DNA from: Prorocentrum cordatum
Taxonomy: Eukaryota > Sar > Dinophyceae > Prorocentrales > Prorocentraceae
Length of the DNA stretch: 64,000 nt
Assembly: GCA_963575745.1 (NCBI GenBank)
Contig: CAUYUJ010018738.1
Location: 301,001-365,000, forward strand
Direction: 5' to 3'
In this document: positions 1 to 12,235 of the stretch, piece by piece
Layout of the letters: each line of letters opens with the position of its first letter
How positions within the stretch are numbered: position 1 is the stretch's first letter
Position numbers and translations under genes: made by a program
Notes under the pieces: model-generated
Seen by the model: only the letters and a program-made list of their open reading frames with translations
What the model was told of the DNA's origin: nothing
Databases searched by the model: none

Positions 1-294
1 TCCTCGTCCTCCCCCCCTTCCCCCTCCTTTTCCTCCTCCGCCTGCATCCTCCTCCTCCTCCTCCTCCTCCTCCTCCTCCTCCTCCTCCTCCCCGTCCTAC
101 TCCTCCTCCCCATCCCACCTCCTCCTCCTCCTCCTCCTCCACCTCCTCCTACTCCTCCTCCCCGTCCCTCCTCCATCCTCATCCGTCATCCCTCCTCCCT
201 CCTCCCTCGCCCCTGCTCGCTCCTCGCTCCCCCCTCCTCCGTCCTCCCTCCCCCCTCCTCCCCCTCTCCCTCCCCATTCCCCCATCCTTCTCCT
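1..294. repeat. TCC-rich microsatellite tract
   Basis: Pyrimidine-only stretch of TCC/CCT triplets with short interruptions. Open frames across it give only poly-Ser, Pro or Leu on one strand and Gly, Glu or Arg on the other, so it is not coding. It is the first of many such tracts in the window. Confidence 0.9.
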
Positions 295-430
295 GTCGTC
301 GTCGGCGTAGTCGCAGTCGTCGGCGTCGCCGTCGTCTTCGTCGTTGTCGTCGTCGTCGCGTCGACGTCGTCGGCGGCGCCGCCGTCGTGGTCGTCGTCGT
401 CGGTGTCGTGTTGGCCTCGTCGTAGTCCGA
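295..430. repeat. GTC/TCG trinucleotide repeat
   Basis: Imperfect GTC triplet array with occasional GGC and GTT units, directly joined to the TCC tract. Similar arrays recur at 24620-24860 and, as GAC, at 42830-43160. It encodes only Asp, Arg or Val runs. Confidence 0.85.
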
Positions 431-1108
431 CTGCGCCAGGGGTAGCTGTCGTTACGTTTCTCTGGGGACGGCGGATGGGGAGGGGTCGGAGAAAGCGGGG
501 GGGAGGGAGAACGATAGAGAGAGAGGGAGATATATGACCACAAAAAACGAGAGCGAGAGAAAGAAGAGAGATAGAGAGAGAGCGATAAAACGATGGACAG
601 GGCAGGGGCAGAGGAGGAAGAGAGAGAGAGAGAGCGAGAGAGACCGCGAGAGCGAGCTAGAGAGAATGAGAGAGCGACTCGTAGCTGTATAAATATATGT
701 TTATATATAACATAGCGGGATAGGGAGGGCTAGACACACCACGACATGTACATCATTATACGCGTATGTAATATATCTATATGTGTGCATGTATATATTT
801 ACATGTACATATCAGCAAGAGAGATATGATTGCGTAAAGCTGTATAAAACGGGAAACATGTGCATGCTTACATATGGTACATATAGCGGCATCGCGAGAA
901 GGGGGGTGACATAGATGGAGTGATAGGGATATCGGTAACGATGAAGGGAGGGATAGAGAGAGCGCGGTAACTACATATATCACTACCTGGAGAACGACAA
1001 GGGCAGCGTGTGAGCGAGCGAGCGAACACGACATACGAATTGAGGGGTGGATGTATGTATATGTAAATGCATGACATAGAGCTCCATATAGCTATGCAGA
1101 TACGTATG

Positions 1109-1151
<43 letters not shown>

Positions 1152-1389
1152 ATGATGGGAACACTGAGATGGCCTGGGGATGGGCACGCAGGAGGAACGG
1201 GGGATACCACCGTAGATGGACCAGGCGAGGGATAAGGGTCGGAGGTGAAAGAGGCAGAGGACAGGAGTCGCGTCGCAGTCGAATCACCGTGGTTGCGCCT
1301 GGGCCGCCAATGTTTCAAGCCGCGCTCTGTGCCGCCGTGTTTCTAAGGCGGAGCGGGAGACGGGGAAGAGAGGACGCGGGAACTGGAGG
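431..1389. other. GA-rich and AT-rich spacer, no gene seen
   Basis: Holds GA-rich sequence at 480-675, a short AT-rich patch near 690-870 and a nearly pure (GA)n run at 1109-1152. The overlapping frames on both strands show no recognisable domain. Confidence 0.6.
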
Positions 1390-1700
1390 ATGTCGGTCTG
1401 CCCTTGGTCCCAACCATCTTGTGGTGTCGGGTGCCCGTTTCGAAGAGACGGTCCCCGCGTTCCTCGCTTCTCCTATCATCTCCTCTTCCTCCCCCTCCTC
1501 CCTCCTTCCCCATCATCGCCTACCCTACGCCCGCCGCGTGCCTTTAGTTCCATCCATCCTGTGGTGTTGGGCCCTCGTTTTGAAAAGACAGCGCCCCGTG
1601 TTCATCCTCCTCTTCCCCCTGCTGCCCCCTCCCTCCCCTTCCCATCACCATCCCATCATCGTCATCACTCGTCTCGGCGCGCACATGGCACGCTTCGTGG
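1390..1700 (+). repeat. Dispersed repeat module, inverted copy at 29380-29460
   Basis: Two tandem copies of a segment with the core TTCGAAGAGACGG / TTTGAAAAGACAGCG, followed by C/T-rich sequence and ATC triplets. The same order of parts occurs in reverse complement near 29250-29460, also next to the array repeat described in the next entry, so the two loci are copies of one composite unit. Confidence 0.65.
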
Positions 1701-3135
1701 CCCCATAGGGAACCCAACAACGCACCCTTAATGGCAAGGCTCGCATGCTGTGCCCCGCCCATGTCGGCACACCCCTCATGGCATCATCGTGGCCCCCACC
1801 GAAGGCCCCACTGGCAGGGTTCGCATGCGGTTCCCCGCCCATTTCGGCACACCCCTCACACGTGTCGTGGCCCCATAAAGGGGGCACACCGAATGCCAGT
1901 GACATGGCTCGCATGCGATTCCCCGACACGTTCGGCACACATCTCACGCATTTCGTGGCCCTATAGGGGGCTCCGCCGACGGCGCCAGTGACAAGGTTCG
2001 CACGCGGTTCCCCGCTCATTTCGGCGCACCCCTCACACGTTCCATGGCCCCATAAAAGGGGCCCCATCGAAAGCCTCAAGGGTTCGCGCGCGGTTCCCAG
2101 ACCTTTTTCGGCACAACCCTCCCTCACGCGCTTCGTGGCCCCATAAGGAGCTCCACCGAACACCACAATGGCAAGATTCGCGTGCGGTCCACCGCCCATG
2201 TCGGCGCACCCCTCACACGTTGCGTGGCACCGTAGCGACCTCCACTGAAGGCCCCAGAGGCAAGGCTCGCATGCGGTCTCATGCCCATGTCGGCACACCC
2301 CTCGCACGCTTCGCGGCCCCATCGGGAGCTCCACCGAAGGCCCCAGTGGCAGGGATCGCATGCGGTTCCCCGACCATTTCGGCACACCCCTCACACGTTG
2401 AATTCGTGGCACCATCGGGACCTCCACTGAAGACCCCAGTGGCAGGGTTCGCATGCGGTTCCCCGCCCATTTCGGCACACCCCTCACACGGTTCGTGGCC
2501 CCATCCACCGAAGGCCCCAATGGCAGGGATGGCACGCGGTTCCCCGCCCATTTCGGCACACCCATCGCACGTCTCGTGGCCCCATAGGGCGATCCACCGA
2601 AGGCCCCACTGGCAGTGTTCGCATGCTGTTCCCCGCCCATTTCGGCGCACCCCTCACACGTTTCATTACCCTATACGGAGGGGGGCTCCACCGAAGGCCC
2701 CAATGGCACGGTTCGCATGCGGTTCCCCGCCCATTTCGGCACACCCCTCACACGTTGCGTGGTCCCATACGGGGGCTCCACCGAAGGCGCCAGTGGCAGG
2801 GTTCGCATGCGGACCATTTCGGCACACCCCTCACACGTTTCGTAGCAACACGAGAACCTCATCCGACGGCCCCAGTGGCAGGATTCGCATGCGGTTCCCC
2901 GCTCATTTCGGCATACCTCTCAGACGTGTCGTGGCGCCACAGGGTCCTCCACCGAAGGCCCCAGTGGCAAGGCTCACATGCGGCTTCATGCCCATCTCGG
3001 CACATCCCTCACACATTTCGTGGCCCCATTAAGGGGCTACACCGAAGGCCCCAATGGCAGGGTTCGCGTGCGGTTCCCAGACCTTTTTCGGCACGCCCCT
3101 CACACGCTTCGTGGCCACATACGGGGGCCCGTCGA
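1700..3135. repeat. Tandem array, about 16 copies of an 80-94 bp unit
   Basis: Each unit contains TCGCATGCGGTTCCCCGCCC, then TTTCGGCACACCCCTCACAC, then a CGTGGCCCCAT block and a CACCGAAGGCCCCAGTGGCA block. TCGCATG cores start near 1741, 1821, 1909, 1998, 2084, 2178, 2267, 2356, 2449, 2619, 2713, 2803, 2884, 2974 and 3064. Spacing is irregular (80-94) because a GGG-rich joint varies in length. Copies are contiguous with no unique spacers, so this is a satellite and not CRISPR. Three diverged units lie inverted at 29020-29240. Confidence 0.9.
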
Positions 3136-4534
3136 ACGGTAAGCCCAGAATGCGGTATCCACAACTGCTTATGGTTGGGTCCTTCATCCAGGTATGTATT
3201 GTCACGGTTGCCCGTCATGGCACGAGCTCGTTCGCGCTCGTGGCATTGCTCTGTTTTTTCCTTGCGCGTGCGCAATTCGCACTCGCGGCATCATGCTGCA
3301 CCCGTTTGCATCTCTCTCACAAGCTGTCGTGGAGAAACGCACGCCAGCTGGGCGCCGCTCACGCCCCGTCTACCTCCGCCCTGCAATCGTTTGCCAACCT
3401 CGCCAGTGACACTGGCAAGTTGCCCTGACAGTCGGTGCGCAATCGGGGAGGTCGACACCAGCAGTCACTGGTGCTGCAATAACTGCGAAACGGTGCGACG
3501 ATGATGCAATGAGTTTGCAATGATTTTGCAATGATTTTTCGATGAGTTTGCAATGATTTTCGATGCGTCTGGCTGTTTGGCATCGCCTGGTGCGCCGAAG
3601 AAGCAGCCGATGATGCGAGGGCGGATCCGGTAGCTATGGCTCTCGAGCGTGCGCGAACCACGGCTGGAGCTGGCGCGGGCCCTTCCGCTCAGGCCTTGAG
3701 TTTATCCCGCTCATCCTCACTCTTCCAAGTCTCCTTATCCTCCCAATGGCCCTGATCGTTCTCCCTCTCCTCCTCCTCCTCCTCCTCATCCGTATCGCCC
3801 TTCCCCGTCTCATATGAAACCCCCTTGCTTCCGTCCTCCCCTCTGTCATCCTCGTCACCATCGAATCCTCATCCTTGCCCAGCCCTCATCCTTCTGCTGT
3901 TGCTGCTCATCATCACGCCTCCCCCATCTTCCCACTCCCCCTCCTCGCCCCCACCCCCTCCTCCTCAACATTCTCGCAAAGTACATGGCGAAACCAAATG
4001 GTATTGAGTTTGCAATGGCATATATCGCATTGTCCAAGCTCCGCTTCGTCGCCATCCTCCACATCCTCCGCGTCCTCCGCCTCGTCATCCGCTTCCCCCC
4101 CCTGCGCCCATCGAGAATCATCTTCTTCACCTTCGTCATCTGTATGCTTATCTTCGGCCCAATCTTCTGCTCCTACCCACCCCTGCCACTCCCGCCCATC
4201 CACGGCCCACTTCACTATCCATGCCCGCTTCCTACTCCTCGTCCTCATAACTCCTCGCCCGCAGCTCGCCCCCTCCCCGTGGCATCTCATTTCGAGCTCG
4301 AGGCGCGCACGGCCGCGACCGAGTTCGCCGTCGCCGAGGCCGCTGGACGCACATCCGAGGGTTCTCTCGCCATCGCCGTGCCCGCCAGAAAGATACTCAC
4401 TTCCCCTCCTCCGACAATGCCCGATCGCACTTCTTATCCCCAACCTCCGCCCCATCATAGCTTACACACTCTGAACGCACGAGGAATTGCTGACGGGATG
4501 CGCAATAGGGCAAACACGCTCAATAAATGAGCCT
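3136..4534. other. Unique-looking spacer with C/T-rich part
   Basis: A small repeat of TGCAATGATTTT-like units lies at 3505-3560. From 3720 to 4470 the plus strand is pyrimidine-rich. Reading frames give Pro/Ser/Leu-rich products without a recognisable domain. No gene supported. Confidence 0.5.
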
Positions 4535-4628
4535 ACGTTGTCCTTCTCCTCCTCCTCCTCCTCCTCCTCCTCCTCCTGTCCTCCTCCTCCTCCTCCTCCG
4601 TTTCCTCCTCCTCCTCCTCCTCCTCCTC

Positions 4629-4659
<31 letters not shown>

Positions 4660-5125
4660 TCCTCCTCCTCCTCCTCCTCCTCCTCCTCCTCCTCCCACTC
4701 CTCCTCCTTCCCCCCTCCTCCCTCCTCCTCCGTTTCCTCTTCCTCCTCCTCCCCCTCCTCGCGCCGCCCGTCCACTTCGACCCCATTCGCGTTTCCTCAT
4801 TCTGCCACTCCTCTCCATCAGTCTCCTCATGCTGTCCCTCCTCCTCATCACCCTTCCCCCCCTTCTCCCCCCTCCTTCTCCTCCTCCTCCTCCGCCTCCT
4901 CCTCCTCGTCATCCTCCCCCTCCTCGAGCCCCCTCGTCTCCTCCCTCCTCCTCCTCTTCCTCTTCCTCCTCCTCCTCCTCCTCCTCCTCCTCCTCCTCCC
5001 TCCTCCTCCTGCTGCTGCTCCCCCCCATCCTCCTCCTCTCCTCCTCCTTCCCTCCTCCTCCTCCTCGTCTCCTCCTCCTCCTCCTCTTCCTCCTCCTCCT
5101 CCTCCTTCCCCCCTCCTCATCCACC
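4535..5125. repeat. Long TCC microsatellite tract
   Basis: Almost continuous TCC on the plus strand for 590 bp, with a short interruption at 4765-4850. Purines are confined to the minus strand. Apparent poly-Pro and poly-Ser frames here are artefacts. Confidence 0.95.
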
Positions 5126-5203
5126 TAACACTTCAGGTTAGCTATGTCGATCCCCTTCAAATCTGGAGACCACGTGGAGTCCTAGGTGGGCGCGGGGACA
5201 TCG

Positions 5204-5262
5204 TGTATATATATATATATGTGTGTATATATACGTGTGTGTATATATATATATATATATCC
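5204..5262. repeat. TA/GTAT dinucleotide repeat
   Basis: Alternating (TA)n and GTGTGTATATAT runs, the main AT-rich simple repeat in this GC-rich part. Confidence 0.85.
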
Positions 5263-7436
5263 AGCCCTCGCCCTTGGCCCGATGCATCTTCAGACCGACG
5301 CTCATGGAGTTCCAGATGATGATACCCCCCATGGGCTTAATCAGGGTTTGGTGGTACGGTGATCGTTTGTTTTGTACCCCGCGCGGCTATTCGGATTAAT
5401 CGGGGGTGGGGGATGACAAACGCCTCCTCCTCGGCAGCCGTGTTCCTCCTATTCCTCCCGTCTCCTTTTTCCCTCCCTCCTCGAGCTTCCTCCTACCTCC
5501 TCCTCTACACTATCCCCCCCCCCCTCCCTCGCACGCGGGCCGTCCCGAGCGATGGGGGTGCGAGAGGGGCAGCGGTGTTTCCGAGGTAAACGCTTCAACC
5601 ATGTAATCAACTAGCATGTGTTCCAAGAACAGTTAACTGCCCAGCCCCGCGCGTATAGATTCCATACTTGGTTTCTGGCAGTAGCTCTCGATGATCATGT
5701 TGGCTCCACGAATTTATTTGCAAATGAAACCGCGACGGCAACGCTCACCGCGCGCGCGCGAATGCACAGGCGCCCTCTTTCCTGGCATCTGGTATCACTT
5801 CGCACGCACGCGCACCCGCAATTCCTCACAGATATGCAACGATAGCGGGCGAAACTACTACTACACGTTTATGTGTCAAACTAGTTCAATACATACATGT
5901 ACTGAATTTATGAACTAACTAACTTAATTTCTGTAACACCACATAGTTTACAGAATTTTTGTTAAATATACCTTACACGCGATTCGTAACATTTTTTATG
6001 TTCGTTTGCACTCCAGGGTTGGGGCCCTAAACGTTGCCAATCAGAGCCGCCCCCCCCCCCACCACCACCAGGAGACGCAACGATTTCGAAATGGTAAAAG
6101 TTACATCGCGTTGCTCTCCTCTAGCTGGGCCGCGGGGAAGGACCATGGAACGCCCGCGCGTCGTCAAATGGCCGCGCGCCGCCTGCCCCCGCCGTCGAAT
6201 CATGCCGCGCGCGCCGCAGAGGCGCGACCAACGCGGCCCCGGAGCGAAGCCACCGCGCGGCCGCCATGGAACTCGCCACCGCGATGACGTTTCGTTCCGC
6301 GGTCGTTAAGCATAGCGCCCGTGCGAACATCGAAGCGCGCAGCCGTCGAAGATGAATCGGCGCGCGCGCGGCCGTCGGAGCGCCAGGTGCTTGCCTGGCA
6401 GCGCGGCCGATTGCTTGCGCAAGAGAGACACCTCCCAAGCTGATTCACGACGGATCGCGCCGGCGCGGGACCGACGGACCGCGAGACAGGGCCACTTTGG
6501 AGACCCCGCATGAAGGAGAAACGCTCGAGCGCGAGCGCTGGGGGGAATTGGCGGGGCGCCGGAGGCCGTTGGATCTCGTGCCCGCGCAAGTCGAGCAAAC
6601 TCCGCCCTTTGAGGAGTGGCGCTCGCGGAGCCCACCGCGGGCGCGGGGTCTGCTGGCGCAGAGCGCACTCTGCCGAAACCGCGGCGAGGGCCCACCGCAC
6701 CCAATCGGGGGCCATGGCGCGCAGCTGCGCTCGCAGCGGAGAAGAGGGGCCAGACGGTAAACGTCGGCTTCGAAGCCTCGGCGGCCGCGGGCGCGGCGGC
6801 GCAGTCGCGAGCTCGCCGCGCGGGGCAGCGCAGCCCGCCACGAGGGCATCCTATCCAAACGAGCGGGGTTCCCCGGGGCGGGCCCCTGGCCCCCTCCCCG
6901 ACCCTCCCGGCGCCGTTCCGCAGCGCCCTCCCCCCCCCCGTTCGGCCACGGTGTGGGGTACTTTTTTGGGCCCCGAAATTGGCCGCTGGTTTGGCCTCCC
7001 TTCGGCGGAAGCAAACCTTTTTGACCGCGATTCTTCTCGCCATCAAATCAATGCGAACAAACATCCTGTTCCAAATCGTGGGCGGTCTCGCGGGGCCCCG
7101 CGGAGGGGCGCGGAATCGGGGTCGCCGATCACCGGCGCAATCGCGTCCGAAACCGCGGGCGAAATCGCGTCCGAAATCGCGGGCGAAATCGCGGCCGCAG
7201 AAAAGCGGGCCCGCCTGGTGCGCCGGCGCGCCCAGCAGGCGCGCCCGCGCAACGTCAGCGACGGCAAGGGGAAAAGAGGAGGGGCGGCAGCATCTGCTGG
7301 AGGGCCAGCAGCAGCAGCAGCGGGACGAGGAAAGAAGAGGAAGCAGCAGCAGGAGAGGAGTAGAGAAGGAGTCGCCAGAATTGGCCCGCAAGTTCGTCGC
7401 GCGCCTCGCAGCGCACTGGGCGTGATTCTCGGGGGA
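5263..7436. other. Spacer, GC-rich after 6000, no gene supported
   Basis: A relatively AT-rich segment lies at 5840-6010. From 6120 to 7300 GC is very high and all six frames stay open by chance, including a 543-residue minus frame (6306-7937) rich in Arg, Ala, Pro and Gly with no recognisable domain. A short tandem repeat of GCGTCCGAAATCGCGGGCGA units is at 7135-7200. Confidence 0.5.
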
Positions 7437-7690
7437 AGCTCGCCAGCCTAACGGGCCAGAAACACGCGAAGATCTCCAGCGACTGCCTCGCAGCATTTCT
7501 ACCTCGCGCGCGCGGGGCGGCCCCTTGGGGCCACCGGGCGCAAAATGCCTTGGCCAGGTCGGGCCAGGCGTGGTTTTCCTCCTTGGCGCGGATTTCAGGC
7601 TCCCCAGAGCGGTCCAGAAGGGCCCCGTGAGGCGCCCGAGACGGCCCGAGAGGGCTCCGAGTTGCGATCGATCAGTCCGCGACACCCACG
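7437..7690 (+). repeat. Dispersed repeat, second copy at 28030-28240
   Basis: Shares with 28030-28240 an ordered series of blocks: CGCCAGCCTAACGGGCCAGA, AAGATCTCCAG, a CGCGCGCGGGGCGG block, CAAGGTC-like sequence and then the start of a GGCCCCAAGAGG minisatellite. The order is conserved while identity is modest, so this is an old dispersed family whose edge seeds the minisatellite. Confidence 0.6.
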
Positions 7691-8309
7691 ATGGCTTCCA
7701 GATGGCCCACGACGCGCACCCCCCGATGAGGCCACCGCGAGCCGAAACGATACCCGAAAACGAGGTTCTGAACTTGAAAGAAAAAAGGTAGCAGATAGAC
7801 ATGGCGGAAACAAGCCAAGGGCGACGCCATAACGGAAACATGGCGCTCAAATGACGCGCGGAGCCGAGGCTGCGCGCAAGCCGCGCCCCCAATGCCCAAC
7901 GTCGGGGCGGGTCGGCGACACAGCAACTTCTTGACAAAGCGCAATCGAAAAACGTGGATATATAATATCTGCTGCCTCGGGCTCACAAAATCGCCCAGCC
8001 AATCCGCTTGGAGGGCGCAGTTTCATGATAAAGAGCGCCTTTCAGGGCCCCGGAGGCTCCTTTTCCTGCGGACCCCGCCGCCCCCCTCACCCACCCCGCC
8101 CAATTGCGCGGCGCCCGAGGTGAGAAGACACCCGTGGGTCCAGAGGGCCAGGGCGCTCCCCCGAAGGCGGGGTTGCCCTCCGGGCCTCCCAGGGAGGCCC
8201 GCGCTCCCCGCCCGCCCGCCCCCCCGGGTTCGTCGCGCGCCCCGCCCGCGGACTCCGCGCTGCAGCCGGCCGCGGGGGCGCCCGGAGGACAGCCCGCAAG
8301 AAGCCCCTC
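7691..8309. other. Spacer, nothing recognised
   Basis: Mixed-composition sequence with a short AT-rich patch at 7950-7975. It does not obviously match other parts of the window. Confidence 0.4.
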
Positions 8310-8405
8310 CCCCCACAGGAGACCCAACCCTGAGACCACAGGTCGGCCATGGACGTTTGGCATGGGAACGTCGCGCTGGAAGATTGCCAGGATCACAGCC
8401 TTGAC
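8310..8405 (+). repeat. Dispersed repeat C, copy 1 of 3
   Basis: Core reads AACCCTGAGACCACAGG, CATGGACGTTTGGCATGGGA and ACGTCGCGCTG. Copies 2 (41260-41400) and 3 (50560-50700) share the same core in the same orientation. Confidence 0.65.
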
Positions 8406-8799
8406 AGGCGTGAACCAACACTGCCGCCCCCCTGAGAGCGGGCGAAAAGGCCGCGCGAGGTGATGTCGAAGTATGCCCGACGACTCTTCGGAATGGGAAA
8501 CGGCTTGCACGGCGCTAAGTCCCTGTGGCCTGAAAGTGACCGAAGTGGCCGCACGAAGCACGACGCAATATTCCTGACGACACGCGATAGAACATAGTGC
8601 GCGAAGGGCGGGCCCGACCGCCAACGATATGCATTCGTCGTCACGGGGGGGCCTCAAAAGCCTACCGGCGACGTTGCCCAACGACATACAATCAGATTTC
8701 AGCAGGGCAGCCGCGCCCGGGATGGAAGCGCCACCTTTGCGCGCGCTGCAAAACCTCATATCCTCTCCAAGAGAACGCGCCGTCGCGAAGCGCGCAAAA

Positions 8800-11010
8800 C
8801 TATCCCAGGCAGGAAGGGGGCGCGGAGGAAGAGGAGGAAGGGTGCAACAGGCACTCCCTCAGCGATCCTCGCTCTCCGCGCCTCGCGCTCCAGGCTCGAC
8901 AACTTCCGCTTGGCCGCCAGCGCGGCTCCGAGCAGTCGCCGTCGAACGAGCGAAGCACCACGTTCGACTGCGGCGTCTCGCCCTGTGACTCGGGGGCCCT
9001 GCGCCTCGCTGCAGCCACTTCTGCCAACATGTCTACCACTTCGCTGCCATGCACCAGCCAGTTTGCAGCGCCGCGCGCCGGGTGCTCCCGGGGGGGAACA
9101 TGCGAAGGCACTCGATGCGCCAGCACGTCAGTTGGCGAGCGCGACTGGATAGACATAAGACCGCTGATGCACCTCCACAGGTCAGCGCTCTGACCGGTGG
9201 GTTTCGAATACAAAGCCTGCCACCATCCTCTACAGACCTCGTCGTTATCCGTGACAGATGCTAGCACACCTAGCGAAACCCCAATAACTGTGGCAAGACG
9301 TTGAAGCTCACCTCGCGGCACCGTCTGCTGCAACCGCGAGCCCCGCAGCGGCCCCTACCAAAACGGTTTAATCTGCACTGGAGACAAACTCTGCAACGCA
9401 GCGATCCAAAGGTTGACGCGGCGCAACCGTATGTCACGCGAGTCAGTCCCACCAGATGCATCTCCAAATCATAGCAAGGGTGCTGCACGCGTGTCGATAC
9501 CCAAGCTGCTTGCAGTGAGCGGTCTAGCCATGTTGCCGACCTCGCACAACGGCTCAGAGACTGGCTCGGGTACTCATGTCCAAGCGGCTGGGACGATGCC
9601 TCTTGACCAGCAGCACGTGAAACTATCCTTCTCAACTCCTGCGCGCGCCACGAGGTGCTCGGAATCGGTGAAAGCACGGCCTCTATCGTTGCGCGGACAC
9701 TCCCACGTACGATGATATGCCGTCTCCAACGGCTCTTGGCAGCGGTCGCATACTTCTGATACACAACAAAACAACTTCGCTTGAAACATCTGTCCGTTGG
9801 GTCACGACCCACCAACAGCAACATAAATCATGAGTTAGAGCCGCTGCCGTCCTCTGTGAACCTGAGATACACTCGCCAAGAACTGACGGTAACTTGAAAT
9901 ATCCACTCCGTCGGCCATGCCCGCCCCAACGAAAAAACGACGCTGCTTCTCGCCACTGCCTTGCTGCGAGCGACTCACACACCCCCGAAGAGGCGCCGCC
10001 TGGTCATCACCTACGATCCCCGCTGCTGAGAAGCGCCAAGCACGACGATCGCGAGAGCAATCGTTCGTGGCGTCCCACTCAGCAGCCGAGAAAAGAGGCC
10101 ACCCCGCTTGAGGCAAATACGCGATGGTGGCCGAGATCGGCCCTCGAATGTGTCTGGACCTCAAAGCCTCGGGCATCCCTGCAAGGAAATGATCCGCACT
10201 GCCCCGTACACGCTGGATGCCCGCATGCAGCCTAGACCCCGCCCTCGACAATTGAAACCAGCGCGCGATACACTGCCCTGGTAAGACCAGACCAAGATCG
10301 GACCCCGGCGACCGCAAAGCCAACGACGTCGTCGTACACCGACCCCGACGCTCGGAGCTCGCCGCTGCTGCCGGACGCCGCCCCTGCTCGACCATGGCCG
10401 CCCCGAAGCAGCCGTGGGCCTGGCGAACGTGCACCGCCGCCGCCTGAGGTCCAGCACGTTTGACGTGGCGGCCCGCATCCTGGCCACGCCCAACTGAGCC
10501 ACCTGCACGCAACCATGAATGTGGATGCCCCTGCGCTTCATCAGCTGCGCAACTTGCTGAGTATCCGCATGATGGGAGCAAGTGACAACTGACGTGGGTG
10601 ACACAATCAACCCTTCCACGTCCAGATACTCGGACACACTAGCAACGCATTCAACCAACATCGCACGCACCTGGCTACGCGATCCAACAGTACGCATTGA
10701 TAAATCATCTATCCACAGCCTCACCAATAACGACGGGCATGCAGTGCACAGCCGATGAAGAACCGAGTAGCTCATGCAGCGCGCCAATATCGCCCCACCC
10801 CTCAAGCCCTGAAACACTGAACGCGTGGGCTGGAAAGGCAAATGTGTAGATGAGACTTGCGCAACCAATTACAAACTCAGACAAACCGGTGGCCCGAAAA
10901 CCAAGATCGTCGGAGGGAAGCGCAGACGTAGAGCGCCGCGCTCACATGAGGCCACTCCGTGCTCTCGTAAAACGCACGCACATCCACCAGTCCATGTCCG
11001 CGAGGAACAT
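8800..11010 (-). pseudogene. Decayed LINE retrotransposon (RT, zinc finger, RNase H)
   Basis: Read on the minus strand from about 11000 down. An RT motif A-like segment (VDVRAFYES) lies near 10930-10990. A QGLRGG-type segment and an RLWIDD motif C (WIDD in place of YIDD) lie near 10690-10810. A palm/thumb fragment ending in RGPISATIAYLPQAGW is near 10100-10150. A zinc finger (CDRCQ, then H and C) is near 9690-9755, and an RNase H end with NWLVHGSEVVD lies near 9060-9100. These parts fall in different frames with internal stops, so the element is dead. Order and motifs match the intact LINE at 59070-63865, though sequence similarity is low and it probably belongs to another clade. The 5' side ends at the CATA satellite, and no endonuclease part remains. 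Confidence 0.75.
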
Positions 11011-11204
11011 TGAGTCGAACACGTAACTCTTCCTCGAGCGCCCGAATCTACGCCTTCCGAAGAGGGCTGTCGTTGGCCACCGCAGCGACCCACATCGGCT
11101 AATCCTCGAACGCCCGCCCATTGCCGCACCTAAACCTCCCGAGCCATTCTCCAGAGCCTGCAACACATGGCGATCAAGCCGATGGCCCAATCGACAACGT
11201 ACAC

Positions 11205-11312
11205 ATATATACACACATAAGCACCTACACATACATACATACATACATACATACATACATACATACAGACAGACAGACAGACATACATACATACAGACAT
11301 ACGAGAGAGCGT
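11205..11312. repeat. CATA/CAGA tetranucleotide satellite
   Basis: (CATA)n followed by (CAGA)n and more (CATA)n. Larger blocks of the same satellite start at 12472, and pure CAGA occurs at 45303-45372. Confidence 0.95.
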
Positions 11313-11339
11313 GATCCACCGCCGCTTTACTGTGGAAAA

Positions 11340-11605
11340 TTGCCAACCTTTTCCTCCGGAGCCCGGGGGTCGCCCCCCCCCCCCCCCCCCTCCCGAAAAT
11401 CCCCCCCCCCCTGCTGGAACCCCCCCCTCTCCCCCGGCAACCCCCCTCCCCTAACCCCTCCCCCCCCCCCCCCCCCCCCTCCCGCTCGGAAGCCGGGGGG
11501 GGTCACTACCGGTTCGAACCCCTCCCCCCCCCCCACCCTCCGGATCCGGAAAACTGGAGGGGGTCCACTACCGGTTCGAACCCCCCCCCCCCCCCCTACT
11601 CACCG
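11340..11605. repeat. Left inverted flank of the GTCCCCACCACT minisatellite
   Basis: C-homopolymer runs alternate with a unit reading GGTCACTACCGGTTCGAACC. The same unit occurs in reverse complement at 12240-12445 on the other side of the minisatellite. GGTTCGAACC is itself a palindrome and resembles a tRNA B box, but no A box or cloverleaf is present. Confidence 0.7.
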
Positions 11606-12235
11606 CCAGCAAACGACTCCCGGTCCCCACCACCGTCCGCATCACATCCCCCACTGGTGTTCCCAGCACCACTGTCCTCACCACCACTGTCCCCACTGGT
11701 TCCACCACCGCCCCTACTGTCCCCACCAGTGCCCCACCACTGTCGCACTGTCCCCGCTGTCCCCAGAACTGTTCCCACCACGGTTCCACTCTCCCCACTG
11801 TCTCCACGGCCCCAACCACTGCCCGACTATCCCCACTGTCCCCACTGTCCCACTGACTCCTCCGCTGTCCCACTGAGCTGTCCCACTGTTCCCACCACTG
11901 TCCCCACTGTCCCCACCACTGTCCCCACTGTACCTCTGTCCCATTGTCCCACCGCCGTCCTCGCCACCGCCTTCACCACTGTCCCCACCACCATTGTACC
12001 CTCCACTGTCCCACTGTTTCCACTTCATTCCCATTGTCCCCACACCACTGTCCCCACCACCACCGTCACCACCACTGTCCACTGTCCCCCCCTGTTCCCA
12101 CCATTGTCCCCACCACTGTCCCCACCACTACCGTCCCCACCACTGTCCCACTGTCCCACTGTCCCCACCACTGTCCCGCTATCCCCTCACCACTGTCCCC
12201 ACCAACACCGTCCCCACCACTGTCCGCACCCCCAC
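11606..12235. repeat. GTCCCCACCACT minisatellite
   Basis: About 600 bp of CCACCACTGTCCCCACTGTC-type units of 9-12 bp with frequent variants. Frames give Cys/Pro/His or Gly/Asp/Ser runs that are not believable proteins. Confidence 0.85.

Noticed and set aside
1700-3135. CRISPR-like array
   Set aside because: Units are contiguous, 80-94 bp, without unique spacers, in eukaryotic DNA.
4487-5141. Poly-Pro, poly-Ser, poly-Leu, poly-Glu and poly-Gly frames over TCC/GGA tracts (also 13.5-15.3, 17.3-18.1, 19.0-19.9, 24.0-25.3 and 44.1-45.2 kb)
   Set aside because: Simple-sequence artefacts; trinucleotide repeats without stops keep frames open on both strands.
6306-7937. 543-residue minus-strand frame, the longest outside the LINE and GGA tracts
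   Set aside because: Arg/Ala/Pro/Gly-rich product with no domain, in very GC-rich DNA where all frames stay open and a similar frame exists on the plus strand.
11500-11600. tRNA or tRNA-derived SINE from the GGTTCGAACC B-box match
   Set aside because: No A box, acceptor stem or cloverleaf; the word is a palindrome repeated in a satellite context.
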